Positions 9,446 to 17,474 of a stretch of 64,000 bases of DNA are shown here, in pieces. Origin of the DNA: an uncultured Eubacteriales bacterium (GTDB lineage Bacteria; Bacillota; Clostridia; Oscillospirales; Acutalibacteraceae); the NCBI GenBank assembly GCA_910584745.1, contig CAJUDG010000009.1, positions 62,001 to 126,000 of the forward strand. The letters are read 5' to 3'. A program made the translations under genes and the position numbers. Numbering within the stretch: position 1 is the stretch's first letter; every line of letters begins with the position of its first letter. The notes below the pieces were generated by a model that made no database searches, was not told where the DNA came from, and saw nothing but the letters and a program-made list of their open reading frames with translations.

Positions 9446-10228
9446 TTACTCTCCTAAAAACACCTGTGCCTGATAATTCCATTGCAATATGCCGGATACC
9501 ACAATTTGCTGTACTGTGAAATGTGGTTCAACACCATACTTCTGCTTTGCAATTTGCATTAATTCATTCAGTTTTTCCGCCCGGTTTTCTTCCGTACAGT
9601 CAATGCACAGATAATTCCCTGAGGGCAAAGTTTTTAGCTCACTGATATTGGCATAACGGATACATATAGCAAACAGTCGTGATACTCCGTCCTCAGTATA
9701 AATACCCGCTAAATCCTCAAAAGCAAACTGTTCCTGTTGCGCTGGTTCAATCTTATTGTAAAAGTGGCTTAAATAACTCCATAATGTATCAAGCGTTGGC
9801 TGTTCCAATGTATCTGAAAGCATAATAACACGTTTTGGGAAATGCTGAATGGTTACGTCATTGATGTATGGTTGAATACGCAGTTTGTTTTCATAAGTTT
9901 CTCTTGCTAACCGTATTTTAGATTTGCTATATTTCAAAGATAAAATTTTTTCGTCTGCGCTCTTTTCCACCTGCTTCAGAAAGTCAACAATTTTTCTAAG
10001 ATCATCATATTCCAAAACTTCTTTGATTTTCTGTAAGGTCATGTCCATCTGTTGCAACGCATGGACAGTATTCAACCTCACAATATCCTGTTCCGTGTAG
10101 TAGCGATAATTTGTCAACTCATTCTTTTTGCTCGGTTTTACTAACCCAATACGGTCATAGTGCCGTAAAGTCTCGCTGGTCATATTTACCATTTTGGCAG
10201 CTTCACCGACTGAAAAATAATTTTCCAC
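9446..10228 (-). CDS. MerR-family regulator with effector-binding C-terminus
   Basis: A 260-aa protein. GTG at 10228 is preferred as start because GGGGGC precedes it and the conserved MerR N-terminus (YFSVGEAAKMVNMTSETLRHYDRIGL) begins four residues later; the longer reading frame starts inside the divergent promoter. The N-terminal 75 residues carry the winged HTH, then a coiled coil (about 80-120), then a GyrI-like ligand domain that suggests drug or small-molecule sensing. It is divergent from the ABC cassette at 10344, and the shared intergenic region contains a classical MerR operator-promoter. Confidence 0.85.
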   Translation of the reverse strand: MENYFSVGEAAKMVNMTSETLRHYDRIGLVKPSKKNELTNYRYYTEQDIVRLNTVHALQQMDMTLQKIKEVLEYDDLRKIVDFLKQVEKSADEKILSLKYSKSKIRLARETYENKLRIQPYINDVTIQHFPKRVIMLSDTLEQPTLDTLWSYLSHFYNKIEPAQQEQFAFEDLAGIYTEDGVSRLFAICIRYANISELKTLPSGNYLCIDCTEENRAEKLNELMQIAKQKYGVEPHFTVQQIVVSGILQWNYQAQVFLGE

Positions 10229-10244
10229 TTTTCTCTTTGCCCCC

Positions 10245-10275
10245 TTGACCTTTGTGTAACACAAAGGCTTATACT
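10245..10275 (+). promoter_or_regulatory. MerR-type promoter with 19-bp spacer and perfect dyad
   Basis: -35 TTGACC (10245-10250) and -10 TATACT (10270-10275) are separated by 19 bp, the over-long spacer typical of MerR-activated promoters. The dyad CCTTTGTGT-A-ACACAAAGG (10249-10267, 9-bp perfect arms) sits between them, exactly where a MerR dimer untwists DNA. It drives the ABC transporter operon and abuts the regulator's own start. Confidence 0.88.
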
Positions 10276-10343
10276 TGATTTTAGCACAAGGAATTGCAAA
10301 AGGCAATAGCCATGTCAACAACCGAATTAGGAGGCCTTTTTAC

Positions 10344-11195
10344 ATGATTGGACTGACAAGTGTTACAAAGACATACGGTAATGCGTCTGTTCTGAAAAAT
10401 ATCACTCTGCAAATTGACGAGCCGGGGATTTATTGTCTGCTTGGCAGAAACGGTGCGGGCAAAACGACGCTCTTAAAATCCATAGCGGGGTATCAGAACA
10501 TTACCACCGGGAAAATCGAAGTGGACGGGAAGGTGATTTCAACTTCAACCTTGGACACAGGAGTAAGCTATATTGAAAACTTTGCAAAGCACTTTAATCT
10601 CCCAGTGAATAAGCTGCTCCATATCGCTTCACAGGTAAATCCAAACTATGACTATGAACTTGCGTCTGAAATGATGGAACGGTTTGAGCTTGACGGCAAA
10701 AAGAAGTTTAATCATCTTTCGCTTGGAATGAAAACAATGGTTTCTACCATTATTTGCCTTGCAAGCAATAAAAGCGTCGTTTTGCTTGACGAGCCAGTTC
10801 TTGGCTTTGACGCAATCATGCGTGTTGAGTTTTACGAGATGTTGACAGAGAGTTTTCGGAAGCACCCCCGTATCATTATTGTATCGACCCATATCATCGA
10901 AGAAATTGCAAAGACAATTCAAAAGCTGATTATTATAGACAAAGGTAGTATCCGCTTCTTTGACACGCTACAAGCTGTCGAAGAAAAAGCATTTAGCGTA
11001 AGCGGATTAAAGAAAGACGTGGACGTGGCGACGGAAAATCTGAATATTATCGGACAGGACACAGTAGGCGGCCTCGTAACAAGCTATATTTTTGACAAGC
11101 CGCCCGTCGTCGGAGCCTCTTTGGAGTTGAAAAATCTATCTTTACAGGATTTCTTTATCCAAATGGTAGGACATAGAGGAGGGGAAAAGAAATGA
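10344..11195 (+). CDS. ABC transporter ATP-binding protein (drug/peptide exporter type)
   Basis: A 283-aa ATPase starting at ATG 10344 behind an AGGAGG (10329-10334). Walker A is GRNGAGKTTL (about residues 36-45); the signature is the variant LSLGMK; Walker B is VVLLDEPVLGFD. It resembles the YtrB/BcrA-like ATPases encoded with small membrane partners and MerR or GntR regulators. It overlaps the membrane protein gene by 4 nt. With the upstream MerR operator and the downstream lipoprotein it forms an inducible cassette carried as ICE cargo, probably for antimicrobial or envelope stress response. Confidence 0.87.
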   Translation: MIGLTSVTKTYGNASVLKNITLQIDEPGIYCLLGRNGAGKTTLLKSIAGYQNITTGKIEVDGKVISTSTLDTGVSYIENFAKHFNLPVNKLLHIASQVNPNYDYELASEMMERFELDGKKKFNHLSLGMKTMVSTIICLASNKSVVLLDEPVLGFDAIMRVEFYEMLTESFRKHPRIIIVSTHIIEEIAKTIQKLIIIDKGSIRFFDTLQAVEEKAFSVSGLKKDVDVATENLNIIGQDTVGGLVTSYIFDKPPVVGASLELKNLSLQDFFIQMVGHRGGEKK

Positions 11196-11845
11196 GTGCA
11201 ATTCCCGCTATTGTAAAGCGTATATTTTCCAGCAATAAGATAAGTTTCATTATCACGGCTATCGTCGTGTTATGCGCCACGACTTCGGGCGACGCTGAAA
11301 TCGCATTGAGTAATGGTAACTACACATGGTTACTTGCTGTTATGACCCCGTTCTTTGTTGTGTATTACGATTACACAAAGCTTGTACACTTGGGGGCAAG
11401 CAAGAAAGATTATTACACCGGAAGTCTTGTCAGCTATGGACTGCTTGCGTTCTTTATCTCCCTTATAAATACAGGAATACATCTTCTGATTGATCCTCTT
11501 AACAGGACACAGACAGTCATTAACATGATGGACGTGTGCAAGTGGACAGAGAATGGAATTATTTTTGCCTATTTTCAACAGGCTTTGTTTTTGCTTCTCG
11601 CAATGATTTTTCTCCATGTTCTTCTGTCTATGCAGCCCTATTGGTACGGCTGGCTGACAGATAGTATATTGGTAGCCATTATATGTATTTTCACACCTAT
11701 TGCTCCCCTACGGCATATATTGGCGGGATTTTTTAAGATCATAATGTTTAACTCCCATGCTTTTCTTCATGCCGGAGTTTGCTTGATACTTTCCGGCGTT
11801 TTATCCCTTATCGGCCTTGCCGTGTTGAAAAGAAAGACTTTGTGA
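11192..11845 (+). CDS. Membrane subunit of ICE-borne ABC transporter
   Basis: A 217-aa integral membrane protein with about six hydrophobic segments (for example residues 18-33, 46-60, 78-98, 124-146, 155-175 and 188-210). No enzyme motif is present. Its start overlaps the end of the ATPase gene and a GAGGGGAAAAGA purine run precedes it. This size and position fit the permease half of a two-gene ABC-2-like exporter. The substrate is unknown. Confidence 0.75.
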   Translation: MSAIPAIVKRIFSSNKISFIITAIVVLCATTSGDAEIALSNGNYTWLLAVMTPFFVVYYDYTKLVHLGASKKDYYTGSLVSYGLLAFFISLINTGIHLLIDPLNRTQTVINMMDVCKWTENGIIFAYFQQALFLLLAMIFLHVLLSMQPYWYGWLTDSILVAIICIFTPIAPLRHILAGFFKIIMFNSHAFLHAGVCLILSGVLSLIGLAVLKRKTL

Positions 11846-11865
11846 TTGGAAGGGACACGTTAAAA

Positions 11866-12531
11866 ATGAAAAAGATTATTGTACTTGTACTGTGCCTGAT
11901 ACTGGGCAGCACTCTTTTAGCGGGTTGCTCCGGCAATGGTGAATCGTTTACGCAAAAAAATTATACGGCTGACGGAGGACAAATAAAAGAAATCTGCATT
12001 GATGTTCGAGACAGACAGATTGAAGTTGCACTTTCTGCTGATAACCAAATTCATATTGAGTATTCTGAAAGCAGCAAGGAGTATTACGACATTTCTGCGT
12101 CAGATAGCGGTGTGCTGACTATGACCGCCGCAGAGAATAAACAGTGGACGGATTACATAGGAGGAAAAACCGCAGCAAGCTATCGAAAATTATCATTACA
12201 AGTGCCGGAAATTCTTTTGACAACACTCAAATTATCAACCACAAATGAGGATATTTTGCTTCCTGCTCTGACAGTATCGGGGAATGTTGAACTTACTTCT
12301 ACTGGCGGAAACATTAACTTTGAGAAGCTGAATGTCGGGAATAGTATCATAATCAGCGCGAAAAATGGAGATATATCGGGAACAGTTATTGGCAGCTACG
12401 ATGAATACACAATTTCTTGTAACGTGAAAAAGGGCGAAAGCAATTTACCCACTGAGAAGAGCGGCGGAGAAAAAATGCTGAATGTATCAAATAACAACGG
12501 AGATATAGCTATCGAATTTGTCAAAGAATAG
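11866..12531 (+). CDS. DUF4097-type lipoprotein
   Basis: A 221-aa secreted lipoprotein. ATG 11866 begins MKKIIVLVLCLILGSTLLAGC, a signal peptide with a lipobox (LAGC) ending at Cys 21. The mature part is rich in alternating beta-strand repeats (ICIDVRDRQIEVAL, TTLKLSTTNEDILLP, VELTSTGGNINFE, IIISAKNGDISG), the pattern of DUF4097 'adhesin-like' beta-helix proteins. It follows the ABC permease by 20 nt and should be co-expressed; such proteins often accompany envelope-stress ABC modules. Function is not established. Confidence 0.78.
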   Translation: MKKIIVLVLCLILGSTLLAGCSGNGESFTQKNYTADGGQIKEICIDVRDRQIEVALSADNQIHIEYSESSKEYYDISASDSGVLTMTAAENKQWTDYIGGKTAASYRKLSLQVPEILLTTLKLSTTNEDILLPALTVSGNVELTSTGGNINFEKLNVGNSIIISAKNGDISGTVIGSYDEYTISCNVKKGESNLPTEKSGGEKMLNVSNNNGDIAIEFVKE

Positions 12532-12583
12532 ATATATTTTCCAAAACAAAACCGTTGTTTTACGGTTGATGAACACATAGAAG

Positions 12584-12622
12584 CGGCGGTTTTGAATAAT
12601 CATCAAAGCCGCCGTTTTCTTT
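12584..12622 (+). terminator. Terminator after the MerR-controlled cassette
   Basis: CGGCGGTTTTGA pairs with TCAAAGCCGCCG (one G-U wobble) across a 7-nt loop and is followed by TTTTCTTT. Confidence 0.75.
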
Positions 12623-12665
12623 GAAAAAAAGAGAATACGGAGGGTGTGTTAAAGTCGCCCATTTT

Positions 12666-12858
12666 TAGGAACACGGCGGTATCGGGAGGTATCACCGTGT
12701 TCCTTTTTCATCAACCGGATAAAACTTTATTCAACCTATCAAAAAAAGTCCGTCCCCTGCCGCAGGACATTGCACCCATGAATACGAACTGTCAGACTAC
12801 ATATATACTATATATAATTCCTATTCCCCCATCTGTATTTCGCAGACGGGGGAGTTTT
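12666..12858. other. Intergenic stretch with two further hairpin terminators
   Basis: Two hairpins with T-tracts are visible: AGGAACACGG...CCGTGTTCCTTTTT (12675-12708 area) and CCCCCATCTG...CAGACGGGGGAGTTTTT (12827-12857). No gene is seen in the 12532-12986 gap apart from these and the terminator at 12584. They would insulate the sigma-like gene at 12987 from the cargo operon. Confidence 0.55.
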
Positions 12859-12986
12859 TGCATTTTCCAGAAAGGATTTTTAGAAATCTATCCTTTGTTT
12901 CCGGCGTAATTAAAACGCTTGGTGTTGAGGGCTTACGAAAGGGGAAATCATCACCCGCTTTCGCGGTTGCGAAAGGAGGTGATACC

Positions 12987-13430
12987 ATGATCGAGCCTAT
13001 TCGTAGCCAATGGCAAATCCGTTGCGCTTTTAACGGCTTTTGCAAGCGGACGTTGAAAAACGAAGTAATCAACGCCCACAGGGACACGAAGCGTCAGCAG
13101 CTCCGCGAGGTTAGTTTTTCTGACTTGTCCCCGCAAGAGGAAAAACAGCTTTACACCTATGATACCTATTTTGCAGATGATGAAGCTGAAAAGTCCTTTT
13201 GTGTGGCGGGAAAGGAAATCACCGCGAAGCTGCTTGCCGAAGCCCTACGCAGCTTGCCGGAAGAAAAACGGGACGCCGTACTGCTCTACTACTTCTTTGA
13301 CATGAGCGACGTGGAGATCGCAAAGCTCCGCGACGTTCCGAGAAGCACAGTCCAGTATCGGCGGACAAGCTCTTTTGAACTGTTAAAACGCTATTTGGAG
13401 GAACGCGCCTATGACACAAACGATTGGTAA
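12987..13430 (+). CDS. Small sigma-70-like factor of conjugative elements
   Basis: A 147-aa protein starting at ATG 12987 directly after a near-perfect AAAGGAGGTGAT (12972-12983). The C-terminal half has a sigma region 4-type helix-turn-helix (AEALRSLPEEKRDAVLLYYFFDMSDVEIAKL, about residues 88-120), while region 2 is reduced. Such genes, paired with the small HTH protein that follows, regulate transfer or excision in Tn916/Tn1549-like ICEs. It overlaps the next gene by 20 nt. Confidence 0.8.
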   Translation: MIEPIRSQWQIRCAFNGFCKRTLKNEVINAHRDTKRQQLREVSFSDLSPQEEKQLYTYDTYFADDEAEKSFCVAGKEITAKLLAEALRSLPEEKRDAVLLYYFFDMSDVEIAKLRDVPRSTVQYRRTSSFELLKRYLEERAYDTNDW

Positions 13431-13662
13431 CACCGAACAGGACGAGCGCGGCTTACTGCCTTATCCGGTAATCATAGCCGCGACAAAAGGCGACCCGGAA
13501 GCTATGCAGATCGTCGTGAAGCACTACGACAGCTACATAGCGTCCCTGTCTATGCGGAAGCTCCGCGACGAGCGCGGCAACAGCTACTACGGCATAGACG
13601 AGGATATACGCGACCGCTTGCGGTCAAAGCTCATGCGGGCTGTCCTGTCATTCAAGGTCTAA
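13411..13662 (+). CDS. Small helix-turn-helix protein (HTH_16-like)
   Basis: An 83-aa protein beginning MTQTIGNTEQDERGLLPYPVI, overlapping the sigma-like gene; AGGAACGCG lies just upstream. The segment AATKGDPEAMQIVVKHYDSYI resembles the N-terminus of ECF-like sigma region 2 and of the protein at 6764-6997. It likely works together with the upstream sigma-like factor in ICE regulation. Confidence 0.75.
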   Translation: MTQTIGNTEQDERGLLPYPVIIAATKGDPEAMQIVVKHYDSYIASLSMRKLRDERGNSYYGIDEDIRDRLRSKLMRAVLSFKV

Positions 13663-14114
13663 ACTGAAAAGCAGCGTCCCCCTTTCCGCTGCTGCCAGCT
13701 CCGGCCTTGCTGCTGCACCTTGAAAAAGAAAGCCCGCAAGATAACGGCGGCGCAGTATAGGGCAAATCGGATACGTTCCTTTTGCGCCGAGCCACGCGGC
13801 GGGTGCGCCATGACACTTTTCCCGTAGGGGAAAAGCCGAGCGACCAACACCGACGCCGGAAAACAGGCATAGCAGCATTGTAGGCCACGACGCGCAGAAT
13901 ACACAATGATACTCCTGTATAGCCACAGTCCGAGCGTTCAAAGCGTCGCAGGCAATGGGTACAGCTCCGGCAGACCGTCGGAGGGGTGAAACTCCCGTGA
14001 GGTTGCCGCTAACAGCCGTCCGATGATAGCCCCTGTTTAGAAAATCGGAATAGTGGACGAGCCACTATTCATAGGCTATAACAAATAGGCAATCGAGGAA
14101 AGGGGGCTTTTCCT
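13663..14114. other. Structured ICE non-coding region, 452 bp
   Basis: No convincing gene is present; three short overlapping reading frames on the minus strand lack ribosome sites. The stretch contains several short hairpins, including GGGGTGAAACTCCC-like and TAGTGGACGAGCCACTA-type palindromes near 14050-14070. Position just before the TnpW-like peptide and the recombinase suggests a regulatory leader or a recombination/excision control region. Confidence 0.5.
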
Positions 14115-14282
14115 TTGCCACAGAAAACAATACCCGTTACAAAAACGGAACACAAGATCGGCAAAACGACTTACATTGTGTGTTCGTCGGCAAGCGAAAA
14201 CGCGACGGACACGCTGGATAGAAAGATAAAAAAACTCATTCGTAAGGACATGGAGCAAAACGCCGCAAACGCCCGAAATTAG
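14115..14282 (+). CDS. TnpW-like small ICE protein
   Basis: A 55-aa protein with TTG start at 14115, supported by a GAGGAAAGGGGG run 9-20 nt upstream. The centre, HKIGKTTYIVCSSASENATDTLDRK..KKLI, matches the small transposon-encoded TnpW-type proteins that end in DKI.RLI. It sits between the structured non-coding region and the recombinase gene. Function is unknown; co-occurrence with recombinases suggests a directionality or accessory role, which is inference. Confidence 0.65.
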   Translation: MPQKTIPVTKTEHKIGKTTYIVCSSASENATDTLDRKIKKLIRKDMEQNAANARN

Positions 14283-14381
14283 GGCGTTTTTTCATATTTT
14301 GTTCGTGACTTTGGCAGCGGTTCGTGGTATAATATAATCAGTACAAGTACCATGCTTGTCTGCCGTTGGAAAGGAGGAACT

Positions 14382-16058
14382 ATGTTACAGGCAGACAAGA
14401 TAACCGCTTTGTATTGCAGATTGAGCCAAGAGGATATGCAAGCAGGCGAAAGCGAGAGCATACAGAATCAAAAGCTCATTTTGCAAAGGTACGCTGATGA
14501 ACACCATTTCTTTAATACACGCTTTTTTGTTGACGACGGATTTTCCGGCGTGAGCTTTGAGCGTGAGGGGCTTCAAGAAATGCTGCGCGAGGTAGAAGCC
14601 GGAAACGTGGCAACGGTCATAACAAAAGACCTTTCCCGTTTGGGCCGTAACTATCTGAAAACCGGGGAACTGATTGAAATTATCTTTCCAGAATATGAAG
14701 TGCGCTACATAGCCATTAACGACGGTGTAGACACCGCAAGGGAGGATAACGAATTTACCCCGTTGCGAAATTGGTTCAATGAGTTTTACGCCCGCGATAC
14801 GTCAAAGAAAATCCGGGCTGTGAAGCAGGCCAAAGCGCAGAAAGGTGAGCGCGTCAACGGCGAAGTCCCCTACGGGTATATCGCAGACCCGAACGACCGA
14901 AATCACCTAATCCCCGACCCGGAAACCGCCCATGTCGTCAAGCAGATTTTCGCAATGTATGTGCAAGGCGACCGCGTATGCGATATTCAGCGGTGGTTAA
15001 AGGAGCATGAGATATTGACTGTCGGGGAACTCCGCTATCGTCGGACAGGCAGCACACGCCACCCCCGCCCCCAGCAGAGCGCATGGTATAGTTGGCCGGA
15101 CAAAACGCTGTATGACATTCTTGCCCGAAAAGAGTATTTAGGGCATACGTTTACAGGGAAATCCTACAAGGTGTCCTATAAGTCGAAAAAGACGAAGCGT
15201 ATTCCAGAGGAAAAGCAATACTTCTTCCCGAATACCCACGAGCCGTTGATCGACGAGGAAACCTTTGAACTGGCGCAAAAGCGTCTTGCCAACCGCCACC
15301 GCTGCACAAGGGTAGATGAAGTAGACATTTTCTCCGGGCTTTTATTCTGCGGGGATTGCGGCTACAAAATGTACCTGATACGGGGCGCAGGAACGCCGGA
15401 GCGCAAACACGCCTATACTTGCGGGAACTACCGCAACCGGGCGAGGAATGATTTTGTTTGCACCACCCACTATATACGGAAATCCGTTGTAAGTGAGCTT
15501 GTTCTTGCCGACCTCAAAAGGGTACTGTCCTATGTCCAGTCGTCCGAGCAGGAGTTTATTCAGACCGCGAACGAGTACAACGCGCAGGCCATGAAGAAAG
15601 CTCTTGCACAGCAGCGCAAGGAGCTTGACAAGGCGGAAAAGCGAATGAGTGAGCTAAACGTCTTGTTCCGCAAGCTGTACGAGGACAACGCTTTGGGTAA
15701 AATCTCTGACAGCCAATTTGCCTTTCTGACTTCCGGCTACGACGAGGAAAAAACGACGTTGACCCGGCGTATCGCAGAACTGACGCAGGAGATCGACGCC
15801 GCCACCGAACGGAGCGCAGATGTGAAACGGTTTGTTGCGCTTGTGCGCAAATATACTGCGATTGAAGAACTGACCTACGAAAATGTGCATGAACTGATTG
15901 ACCGTATCCTTATCCATGAGTTAGACCGGGAAACGAACACCCGCAAGGTTGAAATCTTCTATAACTTTGTCGGCAGGATTGACAGCGGCGACCAGCCCAC
16001 CGAAAGCGTTTCCTATTTCAGACAGATAGGTGCGGACGTAAAGAGTTATGCTATCTGA
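14382..16058 (+). CDS. Large serine recombinase (ICE integrase/excisionase)
   Basis: A 558-aa enzyme starting at ATG 14382 with GGAAAGGAGGAACT just upstream. Residues 1-150 are the resolvase catalytic domain (ALYCRLSQED with the nucleophilic Ser; later DDGFSGVSFERE and TKDLSRLGRNY). A recombinase domain follows (about 180-290), then a zinc ribbon (FCGDCGYKM...CGNYRNRARNDFVC, about 325-370), a coiled coil (about 395-470) and a C-terminal DUF4368-like end. It is the TndX/TnpX-type enzyme expected to integrate and excise this ICE; it lies at the element's right end with only 66 bp to the junction. Confidence 0.92.
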   Translation: MLQADKITALYCRLSQEDMQAGESESIQNQKLILQRYADEHHFFNTRFFVDDGFSGVSFEREGLQEMLREVEAGNVATVITKDLSRLGRNYLKTGELIEIIFPEYEVRYIAINDGVDTAREDNEFTPLRNWFNEFYARDTSKKIRAVKQAKAQKGERVNGEVPYGYIADPNDRNHLIPDPETAHVVKQIFAMYVQGDRVCDIQRWLKEHEILTVGELRYRRTGSTRHPRPQQSAWYSWPDKTLYDILARKEYLGHTFTGKSYKVSYKSKKTKRIPEEKQYFFPNTHEPLIDEETFELAQKRLANRHRCTRVDEVDIFSGLLFCGDCGYKMYLIRGAGTPERKHAYTCGNYRNRARNDFVCTTHYIRKSVVSELVLADLKRVLSYVQSSEQEFIQTANEYNAQAMKKALAQQRKELDKAEKRMSELNVLFRKLYEDNALGKISDSQFAFLTSGYDEEKTTLTRRIAELTQEIDAATERSADVKRFVALVRKYTAIEELTYENVHELIDRILIHELDRETNTRKVEIFYNFVGRIDSGDQPTESVSYFRQIGADVKSYAI

Positions 16059-16071
16059 TATATAAATCAAA

Positions 16072-16121
16072 ATGAGGTAAGGCAGCACTACCGCTAAAAT
16101 GGTAACGCTATCTTACCTCAT
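16072..16121. repeat. Inverted repeat at the ICE right end
   Basis: ATGAGGTAAG (16072-16081) and CTTACCTCAT (16112-16121) are perfect 10-bp arms around a 30-nt centre that has its own TACC/GGTA pairing. It lies between the ICE recombinase stop and the resumption of the interrupted skin recombinase, so it probably forms part of the attR recombinase-binding site. Confidence 0.6.
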
Positions 16122-16130
16122 CAAATGGCC
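16119..16130. other. Predicted ICE right junction (attR)
   Basis: Similarity to skin-type recombinases resumes exactly at ATGGCCGACCAG (Met/Ala-Asp-Gln-Glu-Ala-Tyr; relatives have VYMIAD.DAY here). In-frame sequence to the left meets a stop at 16095 inside ICE-end sequence. The true crossover dinucleotide cannot be fixed without the left end, which is outside the window. Confidence 0.6.
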
Positions 16131-17090
16131 GACCAGGAGGCATACCAATATTTTACACAAAATGAGGCCGAGCTGTTTTCCCCTCCCGCCGACTTCGACG
16201 GCGTCCACGGTATTCTGGCCTACAACCGCACCGACCAGGAGAAGGGCCGGGCCACGGTCTATCTGCCGGTCAATGAGTGGATCGTCACCGTGGGCCAGCA
16301 TGAGGGGCTGATACCAGGCCGGGAGTGGGTAAAAGTCCAGCAATCTTTGGAACAGAACCGCTCCAAATCCTACCGCAAGCCCAGGAGCAACCAGGCCCTG
16401 CTCACCGGCCTGCTGTTCTGCTCCTGCGGGAGCCGGATGTACCCCAAGACCTCCAAGCGGCTGGGCGCGGACGGCCAGCCCCTTTACACCTACATCTGCA
16501 AGCGCAAGGAGCACAGCCAGGGGAGCCAGTGCGTCCAGAAGAACGTCAGCGGCAACCGGCTGGACGCCGCTATTATTGAGGAGATCAAAGGGCTTACTGA
16601 GGATAAAGCGGCCTTCATTAGCCAACTGGAAAAAAGCAAGAGCTTCTATTCCGGCGAGCGCACCGGCTATGATGAACAGTTAGCCGGTCTCCGCAAGGAG
16701 AGTGCCGACATTGAAAGCAAGCTTACCGCGCTAGTGGATTCCCTTGCAGAGCTGGACAGCGCCGCCGCAAAGAATCAGGTGGCAAAGCGCATTGACGAGC
16801 TGAGCAGGCAGCAGGAAACCCTCCAGGCCCGGATAACCGAGTTGGAGGGCCTAACCGCTCAAAATGAGCTGAGTGCCGGAGAATTTGACATACTCGTCCA
16901 AATGCTTGCAAGCTTCCGCGCCACCATCGACCTGCTGTCCGTTGAGGAAAAGCGCGCCGCCATTCGCACCGTGGTGCAGAAGGTGATTTGGGATGGGGAA
17001 GCCGCCCATGTGGTGCTGTTCGGGGCCGAGGGCGATATCGACTATACCTCCATTCCAAACATGTTACCCTCAGGTGAGGATAGCAAATGA
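16125..17090 (+). pseudogene. C-terminal two-thirds of a skin-element serine recombinase (SpoIVCA-like), split by the ICE
   Basis: The 321 codons lack the whole serine catalytic domain. They begin ADQEAYQYFTQNEAELF, the middle of the recombinase domain, then show a zinc ribbon (LLFCSCGSRMYPK...YICKRKEHSQGSQC, about residues 97-130) and a long coiled coil (about 155-260). This matches the sigK-element recombinases of clostridia. No ribosome site precedes ATG 16125, so it is not an independent gene; its N-terminus should lie left of the ICE. The stop codon TGA (17088-17090) is part of the AATGA sequence at the sigK junction, so the gene ends exactly at the element edge. Confidence 0.85.
17086..17090 (+). 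other. Skin-type recombination core AATGA within sigK
   Basis: The pentamer AATGA is both the end of the recombinase gene (AAA TGA) and the codons AAT GAG (Asn-Glu) of sigma-K (IANEIL). In Bacillus the skin excision core is the same pentamer at the same sigma-K codons (ENEIL). The second copy should lie at the element's left end, outside this window. Confidence 0.75.
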
Positions 17091-17454
17091 GATCCTCATG
17101 TTCTTCCGCACCGGCAAAAAGACCGCCCAGGACGTGTCCATCAACGAGCCCATCGACTCCGACAAGGACGGCAACGCCCTGACCCTTATGGACACCATGG
17201 CCGTGGACGACACCGTCATAGACGACATCGACGTGCGCATGAAAAGCGAGAAGCTGTACGACTACCTCCCCACCCTGGAGCCCAGAGAGCGCAGCGTCAT
17301 CTGTATGCGCTACGGCCTTGGGGGGCGCAGGCCCCTGCCCCAGCGGGAGGTGGCCGCGAGACTTGGGATCTCCCGGTCATATGTGTCCAGGATAGAGAAG
17401 CGGGCCCTCTCAAAGCTGCGGGCCTGCTTTGAGGCCGGAGAGGGCGGAAAATGA
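17086..17454 (+). CDS. sigK: sigma-K C-terminal half, separated from its N-terminus by an intervening element
   Basis: About 122 codons starting at the junction Asn-Glu-Ile-Leu-Met-Phe-Phe-Arg. The sequence then follows sigma-K: KKTAQDVSINEPIDSDKDGN (region 3), LEPRERSVICMRYGL (region 4.1) and the 4.2 helix-turn-helix REVAARLGISRSYVSRIEKRAL. The -10-binding region 2 is absent, and no ribosome site or start is present, so this half is not expressed alone. Sigma-K directs late mother-cell transcription in sporulation. The intact gene can only arise after excision of the intervening DNA or, if the N-terminal half has been lost, not at all. Confidence 0.88.
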   Translation, partial: NEILMFFRTGKKTAQDVSINEPIDSDKDGNALTLMDTMAVDDTVIDDIDVRMKSEKLYDYLPTLEPRERSVICMRYGLGGRRPLPQREVAARLGISRSYVSRIEKRALSKLRACFEAGEGGK

Positions 17455-17474
17455 AAGCCGCGGGCATAGCGGGT

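Noticed and set aside
13652..13941. Three overlapping small minus-strand frames in the ICE
   Set aside because: They overlap one another in different frames, lack ribosome sites and have atypical composition; the region is better read as non-coding.
16125..17090. Independent 321-aa recombinase gene starting at ATG 16125
   Set aside because: No ribosome site, catalytic domain missing, and family similarity starts mid-domain exactly at the ICE end; it is the 3' part of an interrupted gene.
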